A DNA stretch of 17,363 nucleotides from NCBI GenBank assembly GCA_030040475.1, contig JASHTQ010000032.1, forward strand, positions 1 through 17,363, written 5' to 3'. The translations under genes were made by a program, and so were the position numbers. This DNA is from Streptosporangiaceae bacterium. GTDB taxonomy: Bacteria > Actinomycetota > Actinomycetes > Streptosporangiales > Streptosporangiaceae. A model generated the notes under the pieces. It saw only the letters and a list, made by a program, of their open reading frames with translations, was not told the origin of the DNA and made no database searches. Shown here one piece after another: positions 6,497 to 14,030 of the stretch. How positions within the stretch are numbered: the stretch's first letter is position 1; each line of letters starts with the position of its first letter.

Positions 6497-7342
6497 TTAC
6501 CGCCGATCGCGCGAGGGCGCTCCCTCACTGCCGCGGAAGCCACCGTGCTGGACTACCTCGGGCACGACGTACTGACCGGTGCCCTGACCGCCGTTACGCA
6601 CGCCGGTCTGAGCGAGCGCCGCCGACATCGACGGCTGAGTCGGCGCGCCCATGGTCGGGAAGTTACCGCTGTCGGTGACGCCAGCCTCAAGGTCGCGCAG
6701 CTGACCCTCAAGGTAGGCCTTCAGCCTGCTGCGGTACTCGCGCTCGAAGGCACGCAGATCGTCGACCCTGCGCTCAAGCTCCTCGCGGGTCTGGACCAGC
6801 GAGCCCATCGCCTGACGGTGGCGCTCCTGCGCGTCGCGCTCAAGGCTCTCCGCCCGGGCACGCGCGTCGCCGGTGATCTGCTCGGCCTGGCGCCTGGCCT
6901 TGGTCAGCACCTCGTCCGCCTCGCGGCGGGCACGGCCCAGGGTCTCGTCGGCCTCGCGCCGGGCATCCGCAATCGCCTGGTCCGCCGTCTGCTGCGCAAG
7001 GGAGAGAACCCGCGCGGCGGTGTCCATGTTGTCCTCGATGTGCGGCATCCCGCCCATCATGACCGGCTCAGGCTGCCTGCGCTCCGGTATCACGGGGGGT
7101 TCCGGGACCATCATGTCCTGCTTCGGGTCCGACAGCGGAGAGCTCAACGCAGGCACCGCCGACTTACCACCGCGCAAGCACTCCGCCAGCTTCGCCCGGA
7201 GCTCTTCGTTCTCCTGGATCAGCCGGTCAAGCTCTGCCTCGACCTCATCGAGGAAGGCGTCGACCTCTTCCTCGTCGTAGCCGGGCCTGAGCCTGGTCGT
7301 ACTGAACTGCTTGTTCCGCACATCCGCGGGCGTCAGCGGCAT
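6497..7342 (-). CDS. divIVA: DivIVA/Wag31 polar growth and septum-placement protein
   Basis: A 281-aa coiled-coil cytoskeletal protein that binds curved membrane at poles and recruits the polar cell-wall machinery. MPLTPADVRNKQF and RPGYDEEEVDAFLDEVEAEL (1-40) form the conserved DivIVA N-terminal membrane-binding domain. A Pro/Met-rich linker follows (about 60-104), then a long coiled coil (about 105-222) with repeated ARREAD units, and a Gly/Gln-rich tail. The layout matches Wag31 of Mycobacterium and DivIVA of Streptomyces. The start at 7342 is fixed by GAGGAG 5 nt upstream; a GTG at 7360 is not supported. The gene sits 51 bp after yggT, with the two-TM protein 40 bp downstream. In the linker the Thr phosphorylated in M. 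tuberculosis Wag31 has no obvious counterpart, though Ser residues are present. Confidence 0.96.
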   Translation of the reverse strand: MPLTPADVRNKQFSTTRLRPGYDEEEVDAFLDEVEAELDRLIQENEELRAKLAECLRGGKSAVPALSSPLSDPKQDMMVPEPPVIPERRQPEPVMMGGMPHIEDNMDTAARVLSLAQQTADQAIADARREADETLGRARREADEVLTKARRQAEQITGDARARAESLERDAQERHRQAMGSLVQTREELERRVDDLRAFEREYRSRLKAYLEGQLRDLEAGVTDSGNFPTMGAPTQPSMSAALAQTGVRNGGQGTGQYVVPEVVQHGGFRGSEGAPSRDRR

Positions 7343-7347
7343 CTCGT

Positions 7348-7353
7348 CTCCTC
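7348..7353 (-). promoter_or_regulatory. Ribosome binding site fixing the divIVA start
   Basis: GAGGAG on the minus strand lies 5 nt before the ATG at 7342. This supports the MPLTPADV start over the upstream GTG at 7360. Confidence 0.8.
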
Positions 7354-7393
7354 GGCGCACACTTGGACCGTGTTCCTCACGACCGTACCTGAA

Positions 7394-7681
7394 TCAAAGG
7401 CGCGGCACGACCACTTCTAGCAGGATCAGGACCACAATGAACAGAACCATGTAGCTGAGATCCAACGCTCGCATACCGATCCGAAGCGGCGGGATAAAAC
7501 GGCGTAGGAACTTCAGCGGCGGGTCGGTCAGGGTGTAGAAGACCTCGGCGATCACCAGCAGGATGCCCGTCGGGTGCCAGTCGCGGGCGAAGGCCTGGAT
7601 CCAGCTGAAGATCATAACGCCGATCATGATGACCAGGTAGATCGTCAGCAGGTAGGTCAGGACCTCCTTCACGTACTGCAC
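7394..7681 (-). CDS. yggT: YggT-family integral membrane protein
   Basis: A 95-aa membrane protein with two hydrophobic segments (about 8-30 and 72-92) joined by a conserved loop: YTLTDPPLKFLRRFIPPL, the YggT hallmark (TDPxLxxxRxxIPP). Its biochemical role is not settled. In Actinomycetota it is regularly found between sepF and divIVA and is treated as part of the division/elongation cluster. The GTG start at 7681 is preceded by AGGTGG about 6 nt upstream. It is 74 bp after sepF and 51 bp before divIVA, on the same strand, so it is probably cotranscribed. Confidence 0.93.
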   Translation of the reverse strand: MQYVKEVLTYLLTIYLVIMIGVMIFSWIQAFARDWHPTGILLVIAEVFYTLTDPPLKFLRRFIPPLRIGMRALDLSYMVLFIVVLILLEVVVPRL

Positions 7682-7755
7682 GAATCCACCTAGTCTCCGG
7701 CGCCGGTCGGCCCGGCGAGGTCACTGATCGCAGTCACTTTATCACTGTTCGCTGA

Positions 7756-8247
7756 CTAGCTCTGATTGAAGAAGCCGCGCTCAACTATGCGAGCCTTGTC
7801 CTCCGCCGTCACCTCGACGTTCGCCGGAGACAGCAGGAAGACCTTGTTGGTCACCCGCTCGATGCTGCCCCGCAAACCGAAGATCAGTCCGGCCGCGAAG
7901 TCGACGAGGCGCTTGGCGTCGCTGTCGACCATCTCGGTCAGGTTCATGATCACCGGGGTGCCCTCGCGGAAGTGTTCCCCTATAGTACGCGCTTCATTGT
8001 AAGTACGCGGATGCAGTGTCGTAATACGTGCGAGATCTGACGGCTGCGGAACGTGCTCCGAGCGCCAGTCGGCGTAGCCGCCGTACTCGTCCCTGCCGCC
8101 GCGCACCTCTGGCTCGTCCGGCGCGTCAGGGCGATCCGCCTCCTCGTCGTAGTCCTCGTACTCCCCGTACGCGTCGTACTTGTCGTGGTAACGCTGATCG
8201 TCCTCGACCAAGCCGAGATAGACGGCCATCTTACGCATGGCACTCAT
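7756..8247 (-). CDS. sepF: SepF, FtsZ membrane anchor
   Basis: A 163-aa division protein that tethers FtsZ to the membrane in bacteria lacking Fts[18 protein letters not shown] (1-17) is the amphipathic membrane-binding helix. Residues about 18-65 form an acidic, Tyr/Asp-rich linker. Residues about 74-158 are the SepF core, with [51 protein letters not shown] and [17 protein letters not shown]-like purines (GGGAGG, 8 nt upstream) support the ATG at 8247. The partner FtsZ encoded in this window ends in the acidic DVPDFLK peptide that SepF binds in relatives. No ftsA appears in the window, in line with SepF being the anchor. The gap to yggS is 60 bp. Confidence 0.96.
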   Translation of the reverse strand: MSAMRKMAVYLGLVEDDQRYHDKYDAYGEYEDYDEEADRPDAPDEPEVRGGRDEYGGYADWRSEHVPQPSDLARITTLHPRTYNEARTIGEHFREGTPVIMNLTEMVDSDAKRLVDFAAGLIFGLRGSIERVTNKVFLLSPANVEVTAEDKARIVERGFFNQS

Positions 8248-8307
8248 TATTCAGTCCTCCCAGCCTGCACCCGTCCTCGCCAGCCAATCCGGCTCTAGCG
8301 TCGGACA

Positions 8308-9024
8308 TTACCTGACACGAGGCCCACGATCGCCGAGCAACGCCGTACCAATTCGCAGGTGTGTCGCGCCGGCCGCGACGGCGGCCTCGAGATCACCGCT
8401 CATCCCGGCCGAAATCACCGTGGCTGCCGGGGAAACGGCGCGTACCCGTTCGGCGCTTTCGCCGAGTTTGGCAAAGGCGCGATCCGGGGCCATGCCGAGG
8501 GGGGCAATGGCCATTACGCCGCGCAGGACGAGCCCGGGCTCGGTCGCGAGCGCCCGGGCCAGGGCGGCGACCTCGGCCTCCGGCGCGCCGCCGCGGGCCG
8601 GGTCACCGTCCAGGCTGACCTCGACCAGGCAGTCGATCACGCGGTCGGCACGGCGGGCGGCCACGCCGAGCGCGCGGATCAGCCGCATCCGGTCCACCGA
8701 GTGCACGACGGCGGCGTAGCGTGCCACGCTCGCGCACTTGTTGGTCTGCAGCCGGCCGATGAAATGCCAGGTGAGATTGAGGTCAGCGCACTGTGCCGCC
8801 TTCGGCGCGGCCTCCGCGTCGCGGTTCTCGCCGATGTCGCGGACGCCAAGCCCGGCGAGCAGCCGTACGTCGGATGCGGGATGAGTCTTGGTGACCGCGA
8901 TCAGGGTGATGTCGCCGACATCCCGTCCCGCCGCGGCGCAGGCGGCGGAGATGCGCTGCCGCACGGCGGCCAGCCGGATCGCAAGCTCATCCCGCCGGGC
9001 CAAGTCAAGGCAAGGATCGGTCAC
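8308..9024 (-). CDS. yggS: YggS/YlmE-family pyridoxal phosphate homeostasis protein
   Basis: A 238-aa single-domain PLP-binding protein of the PLPBP (YggS/PROSC) family. It has the fold of alanine racemase domain I and helps keep vitamin B6 and amino-acid pools balanced. LIAVTKTHP places the PLP-binding lysine at K46. [10 protein letters not shown] (87-96) and [12 protein letters not shown] with LRIGTALLG near the C-terminus are family signatures. The usual NYVQE-type stretch reads [12 protein letters not shown], a normal actinobacterial variant. The GTG start at 9024 overlaps the ftsZ stop in GTGA, so translation is probably coupled to ftsZ. The pgeF/ylmD gene commonly placed between ftsZ and this gene is missing. 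Confidence 0.95.
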   Translation of the reverse strand: MTDPCLDLARRDELAIRLAAVRQRISAACAAAGRDVGDITLIAVTKTHPASDVRLLAGLGVRDIGENRDAEAAPKAAQCADLNLTWHFIGRLQTNKCASVARYAAVVHSVDRMRLIRALGVAARRADRVIDCLVEVSLDGDPARGGAPEAEVAALARALATEPGLVLRGVMAIAPLGMAPDRAFAKLGESAERVRAVSPAATVISAGMSGDLEAAVAAGATHLRIGTALLGDRGPRVR

Positions 9025-10418
9025 TTGAGGAAGTCGGGGACATCCAGATCGTCGTCTTCCTCAAAGACGACCGGCCGGCGTCTGGTGGCGGCGACATCGA
9101 AGGTCTTGGGCACGGGGGGCGGGGCGGGCAGGTCCGGCAGTGCCGAGGCGACGGTCGTCTCCGCGGCTGACCCGGGCTCATCGATGGAGACCGGCGCACC
9201 GAGCAGGGCCGCCAGGGGCGCGGGCACCTCCGGGAGACCGTCCTCGTCGTGCCCGTCGAGCTGAGAAAGGTCCTCCGCTGGGTCGGAGGCCTCGGGCAGG
9301 TTAGGCACGGAGACCGCGTCGTTGGCCCGGTGGCTGCCGACGGGGCCTAGACGCGGGGCGGGGGCCGGATGCGGGACGGCGAACGTGGACGCCGGGCCGG
9401 GACCGGATCGGCTGGAGCCGGGCGGAGCCAGCGCGGTGCCGCCCTCGGCGCCGGATGCGGAGCGCCCGGACCGGTTCTCGTCCAGGCCGGCGGCGATGAC
9501 CGTGACGCGCACCTCGTCGCCGAGAGCATCGTCGATGACCGCGCCGAAGATGATGTTGGCGTCGACCGCGGCGGAGTTGGATACCAGCTGCGCGGCCTCG
9601 TTGATCTCGAACAGGCCGAGATCGGAACCGCCCTGGATGGACAGCAGCACGCCGTGCGCGCCGTCGATGCTCGCCTCGAGCAGCGGGCTCGAGATCGCCA
9701 TCTCGGCGGCGGCCACCGCGCGGTCGTCGCCGCGCGAGGATCCGGTGCCCATGAGCGCCGAGCCGGCTCCGGACATCACCGACTTGACGTCGGCGAAGTC
9801 CAGGTTGATCAGACCCGGCGTGGTAATGAGGTCGGTGATGCCCTGCACACCGGACAGCAGCACCTGGTCGGCGGCCTTGAACGCGTCAAGCACGCTCACG
9901 TGCCGGTCGGAGATCGACAGCAGCCGGTCGTTGGGGATGACGATCAGCGTGTCGACCTCGCTGCGCAGCCGTTCGATGCCGAGCTCGGCCTGCACGACGC
10001 GGCGCTTACCCTCGAACCCGAACGGCCTGGTGACCACGCCGATGGTGAGCGCACCGAGCGAGCGGGCCACGTTGGCGACCACGGGCGCGCCACCGGTGCC
10101 GGTGCCGCCGCCCTCGCCGGCCGTGACGAAGACCATGTCGGCGCCCTTGAGCACCTCCTCGATCTCCTCCCGGTGATCTTCTGCGGCCTTGCAGCCGACG
10201 TCCGGGTTGGCTCCGGCGCCCAGCCCTCTGGTGAGCTCACGGCCGACGTCCAGCTTGACGTCGGCGTCGCTCATGAGCAGCGCCTGGGCGTCGGTATTGA
10301 TCGCGATGAACTCCACGCCCTTGAGTCCCTCTTCGATCATCCGATTGACGGCGTTGACGCCGCCACCGCCTATTCCGACGACCTTGATGACCGCGAGATA
10401 GTTCTGCGGTGCTGCCAC
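9021..10418 (-). CDS. ftsZ: Cell division GTPase FtsZ
   Basis: A 465-aa tubulin homologue that forms the Z-ring. [15 protein letters not shown] (13-27) binds nucleotide. [14 protein letters not shown] (101-114) is the tubulin signature and NLDFADV (205-211) the T7 loop that completes the GTPase site of the next subunit. The folded core ends near residue 313. A long disordered linker follows (about 314-453, Pro/Ala/Glu-rich), then the C-terminal peptide [12 protein letters not shown] that binds SepF and FtsW in relatives. At 465 aa it is longer than Streptomyces (about 400) and mycobacterial (about 380) FtsZ because of the linker. Some positions differ from what I recall of actinobacterial consensus: C76 for R, and G217 and T225 in [12 protein letters not shown] for E and I. 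The GTG start [15 protein letters not shown] matches relatives. It has its own promoter upstream. Confidence 0.97.
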   Translation of the reverse strand: MAAPQNYLAVIKVVGIGGGGVNAVNRMIEEGLKGVEFIAINTDAQALLMSDADVKLDVGRELTRGLGAGANPDVGCKAAEDHREEIEEVLKGADMVFVTAGEGGGTGTGGAPVVANVARSLGALTIGVVTRPFGFEGKRRVVQAELGIERLRSEVDTLIVIPNDRLLSISDRHVSVLDAFKAADQVLLSGVQGITDLITTPGLINLDFADVKSVMSGAGSALMGTGSSRGDDRAVAAAEMAISSPLLEASIDGAHGVLLSIQGGSDLGLFEINEAAQLVSNSAAVDANIIFGAVIDDALGDEVRVTVIAAGLDENRSGRSASGAEGGTALAPPGSSRSGPGPASTFAVPHPAPAPRLGPVGSHRANDAVSVPNLPEASDPAEDLSQLDGHDEDGLPEVPAPLAALLGAPVSIDEPGSAAETTVASALPDLPAPPPVPKTFDVAATRRRPVVFEEDDDLDVPDFLK

Positions 10419-10474
10419 GAGGAGGATACCTTTCCGCTCGTTTTACTGTGCTCGCTATTTCTGCCGACCATTCC

Positions 10475-10495
10475 CGGCGGCATTAATTTCCGCCG
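10475..10495 (-). promoter_or_regulatory. Hairpin in the ftsZ leader, near the start codon
   Basis: CGGCGG and CCGCCG arms around a 9-nt A/T-rich loop form a 6-bp stem about 57 nt before the ftsZ GTG. Function is unknown; it could influence message stability or translation. Confidence 0.4.
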
Positions 10496-10571
10496 ATCAT
10501 GGCCCCGGGCTCGGGAAACTCTGCCCCAGCGGCGCTGCGGAATTCACCGCGGGGGCATCGTCAGTCATCGT

Positions 10572-10609
10572 AAGGTTTCACCTTCAGGTAAAGATTTAAA
10601 GTTTTTACC
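10572..10609 (-). promoter_or_regulatory. Two adjacent small hairpins in the ftsZ leader
   Basis: On the transcribed minus strand GGTAAA...TTTACC (10609-10587; 6-bp stem, 11-nt loop) is followed by AAGGT-GAA-ACCTT (10584-10572; 5-bp stem, 3-nt loop). The segment is strikingly A/T-rich for this genome. There is no run of T after it, so it is not an obvious terminator. Confidence 0.4.
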
Positions 10610-10628
10610 GTCCGCACGATTGATAGGG

Positions 10629-10657
10629 ACAGTAGGGTGGGAAGGCTGCCTGGTCAA
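10629..10657 (-). promoter_or_regulatory. ftsZ promoter (TTGACC, 17-bp spacer, TACTGT)
   Basis: On the minus strand TTGACC (10657-10652) and TACTGT (10634-10629) are separated by exactly 17 bp, a good match for the principal actinobacterial sigma factor. The expected transcript start near 10622 leaves a leader of about 200 nt before the GTG at 10418. Multiple dedicated ftsZ promoters in this gap are known in Streptomyces. The rest of the 260-bp ftsQ-ftsZ gap holds only the leader hairpins. Confidence 0.7.
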
Positions 10658-10678
10658 CTAACGCAACCGCGTGTCGCG

Positions 10679-11452
10679 TCACTTCGTCAGCGCGGTTCCC
10701 GGCGCGCTCACGTCGTAGTACTGCGCGTGAGTCCGCATGAGAATGGCGAGCTCTTCCGCCTTCGCCCGGGCCCGGTCGGTGCCGCCCCACAGCACGGTCA
10801 CGCCGCCGGGCAGACCCAGCGTCACCTGGTCCGGGCTTGGCGCGCTGATCGTGAGCACCGTCACCCGCAGGCTTTGCGGCAGTTCGGCGAGCACGGCGGC
10901 GGCGGCGCTGACGTCCGGGCTGCCGCGCAGTGAGGTGGCAGAGGCCGTCTGGTAGAGCGGCAGGCCGAACGGATGGCTGGCTACCCACTCGACCACCACT
11001 CCGTGCGGGTCGATGAGGTCGAAGCCGCCGCCCGGACCCGTCACCGCGAGCGCGGGCGTCCGCTCGTGGACAACGATGACGACCCGATCCGGCCAGGACC
11101 TGGTGACCTGCGCGCTCAGCACCTGTGTGATGGTCTCCACCCGCGCCGCGACCTCGCCGGTGTTCACCCGGATCAGCGGCGTGCCGAGCTGTATCGCGGC
11201 GGCGTCGAGGACCTGGGCCTTCGGTACCAGGTGGGTGCCCGTGACGACCACGGAACGGACGGCGAGCAGCCGGGAGCCGAACAGCGTCCAGGCTCCTGCG
11301 GCCAGCAGGCCGGTCAGCGCTACGGCGAAGAAGATCGTCCGCCACGGTCGGCGCGGTGCTAGCCGACGCGGGCCCGCCGGGCGCCGGGGCCTGCGCTGTG
11401 CTAGCCGACGCCGGGCCCGGGCCTGAGCCGGGAGGCCGACCGGTGCGCTCAC
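10679..11452 (-). CDS. ftsQ: Cell division protein FtsQ (POTRA domain)
   Basis: A 257-aa bitopic membrane protein of the divisome. Residues 1-38 form a very basic cytoplasmic tail (about 15 Arg). One TM helix lies at about 39-59. VRSVVVTGTHLVPKAQVL begins the extracytoplasmic POTRA domain (about 64-135), which includes SWPDRVVIVVHERTPALAV. The FtsQ-type C-terminal domain follows. In relatives FtsQ bridges FtsL/FtsB and regulates FtsW/FtsI. The GTG start at 11452 overlaps the murC stop in GTGA, so it is probably translated by coupling with murC. A 14-bp direct repeat (GTGCTAGCCGACGC at 11356 and 11398) codes for a repeated RRLA-RR segment in the basic tail. The stop is 260 bp from ftsZ, which has its own promoter. 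Confidence 0.94.
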   Translation of the reverse strand: MSAPVGLPAQARARRRLAQRRPRRPAGPRRLAPRRPWRTIFFAVALTGLLAAGAWTLFGSRLLAVRSVVVTGTHLVPKAQVLDAAAIQLGTPLIRVNTGEVAARVETITQVLSAQVTRSWPDRVVIVVHERTPALAVTGPGGGFDLIDPHGVVVEWVASHPFGLPLYQTASATSLRGSPDVSAAAAVLAELPQSLRVTVLTISAPSPDQVTLGLPGGVTVLWGGTDRARAKAEELAILMRTHAQYYDVSAPGTALTK

Positions 11453-12924
11453 CCGCCTCGCCGCCCCCGCAGCGCCTCGACGAGCCGCGGCCCGAGCATG
11501 GTGACGTCCCCGGCTCCCATGGTCAGCACCACGTCGCCCGGCCTGGCGGCCGCCGCGATCGCGGTGACCGCCTCCGCACGGTCGGGCACGAAGCGCGCCC
11601 GGCCGCCGGGGACGGCGTCGGCCACCAGGGCGCCGGTCACCCCGGGCTCGGGGTCCTCGCGGGCGGCGTAGACGTCGAGCACCACCACCTCGTCGGCCAG
11701 CCCGAGCGCGGCGCCGAAGCCGTCGGCGAAGATCCTGGTCCGGCTGAACAGGTGCGGCTGGAAGATCGCGATGACCCGCCCGGTCGCCGCCGCGCCCGTG
11801 ACATCGCCTGCCACCAGGTCACGCGCGGCCCGCAGGTCGGCGGCGAGCTCGGTCGGGTGATGCGCGTAGCTGTCGAGCACCCGCACCCCGGCCGCCTCCC
11901 CCTTGACCTCAAGCCGGCGCCGGGCGCCGCGGTAGCATCCGATGGCCGCGGACACCCGCGGCGGCGCGAGGCCCAGCTCGACGGCGGCGGCGAACGCGGC
12001 GGTCGCGTTCAGCGCGTTGTGGTGCCCGGGTACCTGCACCGTCATCCGGGCATGGACCTCACCGAACGGGCTGGCCTGCGCCGCGACCGCGAAGCTGACC
12101 GCCATCCCGCGCGAGGCGACGTCGGTGAGCCGGTAATCCGCGCCCGCCGATTCGCCGTAGGTGCGCAGGCGGGCCGCGCCCAGGGTCGCGAGGCGCGCCG
12201 CGACGCGCTCGGCGCCGGGGTCGTCCGCGCAGGTCAGCACCAGGCTGGAGACGCCGCGGCCGAACGCGGTGAACGCCGCCTCGATGTCCGCGAGGCTGGC
12301 GTAGTTGTCCAGGTGGTCGGCCTCCACGTTGGTGATGATCGCGACGTCGGGCGCCAGCACGAGGAACGACCCGTCGCTCTCGTCCGCCTCCGCGACGAAG
12401 TCGGCGCCCGTGCCGTCGTCGGCGCCGAGCCCGGTTTCGGTGAGGATGCCGCCGATGACGTACCCGGGGTCGGCGTCGCACTCGCGCAGCACCGTGGTGA
12501 GCATCGAGGTGGTGGTGGTCTTCCCGTGGGTGCCTGCCACCGCGATGACCCGCCGCCCGGCCATCACCGAGGCGAGGGCGTTCGCCCGGTGCAGCACCCG
12601 CATGCCCCGCCGGGTGGCCTCGACGAGCTCGGGGTTGTCCGCGCGGATCGCGGTGGACAGCACCAGCGTGTCACCTGGGCCCAGCGTGCCCAGGTTGTCC
12701 GCCGAGTGCCCCACGTGGACGTCCGCGCCGAGCGTGAGCAGTTCGTCAAGCAGCGCGGAGGGCGCGGCGTCGCTGCCGGACACGGTCATGCCCCTGGCCA
12801 GCATGATGCGGGCGATGCCCGACATGCCCGCACCGCCGATGCCGGTGAAGTGCACGCGGCCCAGCCCGGCGGCCGGGACCGGGTCACCCGGCGTCAGTCG
12901 CCGACTCAGTGGCTGGGTTGGCAC
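11449..12924 (-). CDS. murC: UDP-N-acetylmuramate-L-alanine ligase
   Basis: A cytosolic ATP-dependent Mur ligase that adds the first L-Ala to UDP-MurNAc. Numbering from the GTG at 12924 (491 aa): GIGGAGMSG (28-36) is the N-terminal UDP-MurNAc-binding loop, AGTHGKTTTT (130-139) the ATP P-loop, EADESDGSF (179-187) and NVEADHLD (199-206) metal/ATP residues. DSYAHHPTE and FQPHLFSRT in the C-terminal domain are MurC-specific. The longest frame opens at a TTG at 12939, but GGAGG lies 6 nt before the GTG at 12924, so I chose the latter. The start lies 41 bp inside the end of murG. The stop overlaps ftsQ in GTGA. The murG-murC-ftsQ-ftsZ order is standard for Actinomycetota. Confidence 0.96.
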   Translation of the reverse strand: MPTQPLSRRLTPGDPVPAAGLGRVHFTGIGGAGMSGIARIMLARGMTVSGSDAAPSALLDELLTLGADVHVGHSADNLGTLGPGDTLVLSTAIRADNPELVEATRRGMRVLHRANALASVMAGRRVIAVAGTHGKTTTTSMLTTVLRECDADPGYVIGGILTETGLGADDGTGADFVAEADESDGSFLVLAPDVAIITNVEADHLDNYASLADIEAAFTAFGRGVSSLVLTCADDPGAERVAARLATLGAARLRTYGESAGADYRLTDVASRGMAVSFAVAAQASPFGEVHARMTVQVPGHHNALNATAAFAAAVELGLAPPRVSAAIGCYRGARRRLEVKGEAAGVRVLDSYAHHPTELAADLRAARDLVAGDVTGAAATGRVIAIFQPHLFSRTRIFADGFGAALGLADEVVVLDVYAAREDPEPGVTGALVADAVPGGRARFVPDRAEAVTAIAAAARPGDVVLTMGAGDVTMLGPRLVEALRGRRGG

Positions 12925-14005
12925 CCCTGCCCTCCACAATCTCGAAGACCGCCTCCGCGAGCAGCCGGTCCGCGTCGGCGCGGCCGAGCGCCGCGGCAGC
13001 CTCCGACATGTCCGCGACCTGGTCGATGTTCACCAGCACGGGTAGCAGGGTGTCGCGGACCCACTCGGCGGTCAGCTCGCCGTCGGACACCAGCATGCCG
13101 CCGCCCCGCTGCACGATGGGAAGCGCGTTCAGCCGCTGCTCGCCGTTGCCGATCGGCAGCGGCACGTACACCGCGGGCAGCCCCACCGCGGTGAGCTCGG
13201 CGCAGGTCATCGCGCCTGCCCGGCAGAGCGCGAAGTCCGCCGCGGCGTAGGCGAGATCCATCCTGTCGATGAAGGTCGTGGCAACGTAGGGCACGCCGGC
13301 CGAGGCGGCCGGCGCGTCCGCGCCGTTGCGCGGGCCGATGATGTGCAGCACCTGGACGCCGGCCTCGCGAAGCCAGCCGGCCGCGCCGAACACCGCGGCG
13401 TTCAGCGAACGCGCTCCCTGCGACCCGCCGGTCACGAGCAGCACGGGAAGGTCGGGGCGCAGGCCGAAGTGGGAGCGGGCCTTGTCGCCGAGCGCGAGCC
13501 TGTCCAGCCCGGCGATCTCACGCCTGATCGGGATGCCGATGTACGTCGCGTTCCTGAGCACCGCGTCCGGATGGCCGGTGAAGACGTGCGTGGTGAACCT
13601 GGCGCCGATCTTGTTGGCAAGGCCTGGTCTCGGGTTCGCCTCGTGCACGACCATCGGCACCTTGCGCCGCCGCGCCGCCAGGTAGGCCGGGGTGGCGACG
13701 TACCCGCCGAAGCCGACGAGCACCTGAGCGCGGGTGCGGTCGAGCACGGCGGCGGCCGCGTTGACGGCGCCGGCCATCCTGCTGGGCACCGTGAGCAGCT
13801 TCGGCGTCACCGTCCTCGGCAGCGGCACGGCGGGGATGAGCTCCAGCGGATATCCGCGCAGCGGTATCAGCCGGGTCTCCAGGCCGCGTTCGGTGCCCAG
13901 GCAGGTTATCTCGGTACCGGGATCGATGCGCCGCAGCGCATCCGCCAGCGCCATGGCTGGCTCGATGTGACCGGCAGAGCCACCGCCGGCGAGCAATACC
14001 CTCAT
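12884..14005 (-). CDS. murG: UDP-GlcNAc:lipid I N-acetylglucosaminyltransferase
   Basis: A 373-aa GT28-family peripheral membrane enzyme that transfers GlcNAc to lipid I and so makes lipid II. LLAGGGSAGHIEPAMALADAL (GGGSAGH at 7-13) and GFGGYVATP (98-106) form the acceptor-side Gly-rich loops. TGGSQGARSLN (192-202), CRAGAMTCAELTAVGLP (261-277) and GNGEQRLNA (286-294) bind UDP-GlcNAc. The HEANPRPGLANK stretch is a normal variant of HEQNxxxGxxNK. The ATG at 14005 has AGGGA 6 nt upstream and lies 25 bp after the ftsW stop. Its 3' end overlaps the murC start by 41 bp. Confidence 0.97.
   Translation of the reverse strand: MRVLLAGGGSAGHIEPAMALADALRRIDPGTEITCLGTERGLETRLIPLRGYPLELIPAVPLPRTVTPKLLTVPSRMAGAVNAAAAVLDRTRAQVLVGFGGYVATPAYLAARRRKVPMVVHEANPRPGLANKIGARFTTHVFTGHPDAVLRNATYIGIPIRREIAGLDRLALGDKARSHFGLRPDLPVLLVTGGSQGARSLNAAVFGAAGWLREAGVQVLHIIGPRNGADAPAASAGVPYVATTFIDRMDLAYAAADFALCRAGAMTCAELTAVGLPAVYVPLPIGNGEQRLNALPIVQRGGGMLVSDGELTAEWVRDTLLPVLVNIDQVADMSEAAAALGRADADRLLAEAVFEIVEGRGANPATESATDAG
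12931..12935 (-). promoter_or_regulatory. Ribosome binding site fixing the murC start
   Basis: GGAGG on the minus strand lies 6 nt upstream of the GTG at 12924 and inside the end of murG. It favours this start over the upstream TTG at 12939. Confidence 0.7.
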
Positions 14006-14030
14006 GTCTCGTCCCTGAACTGCTGCCGCT

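Noticed and set aside
11356..13194. 612-codon plus-strand open frame over ftsQ, murC and murG
   Set aside because: Antisense shadow of three firmly identified genes, low-complexity composition, no recognisable domain.
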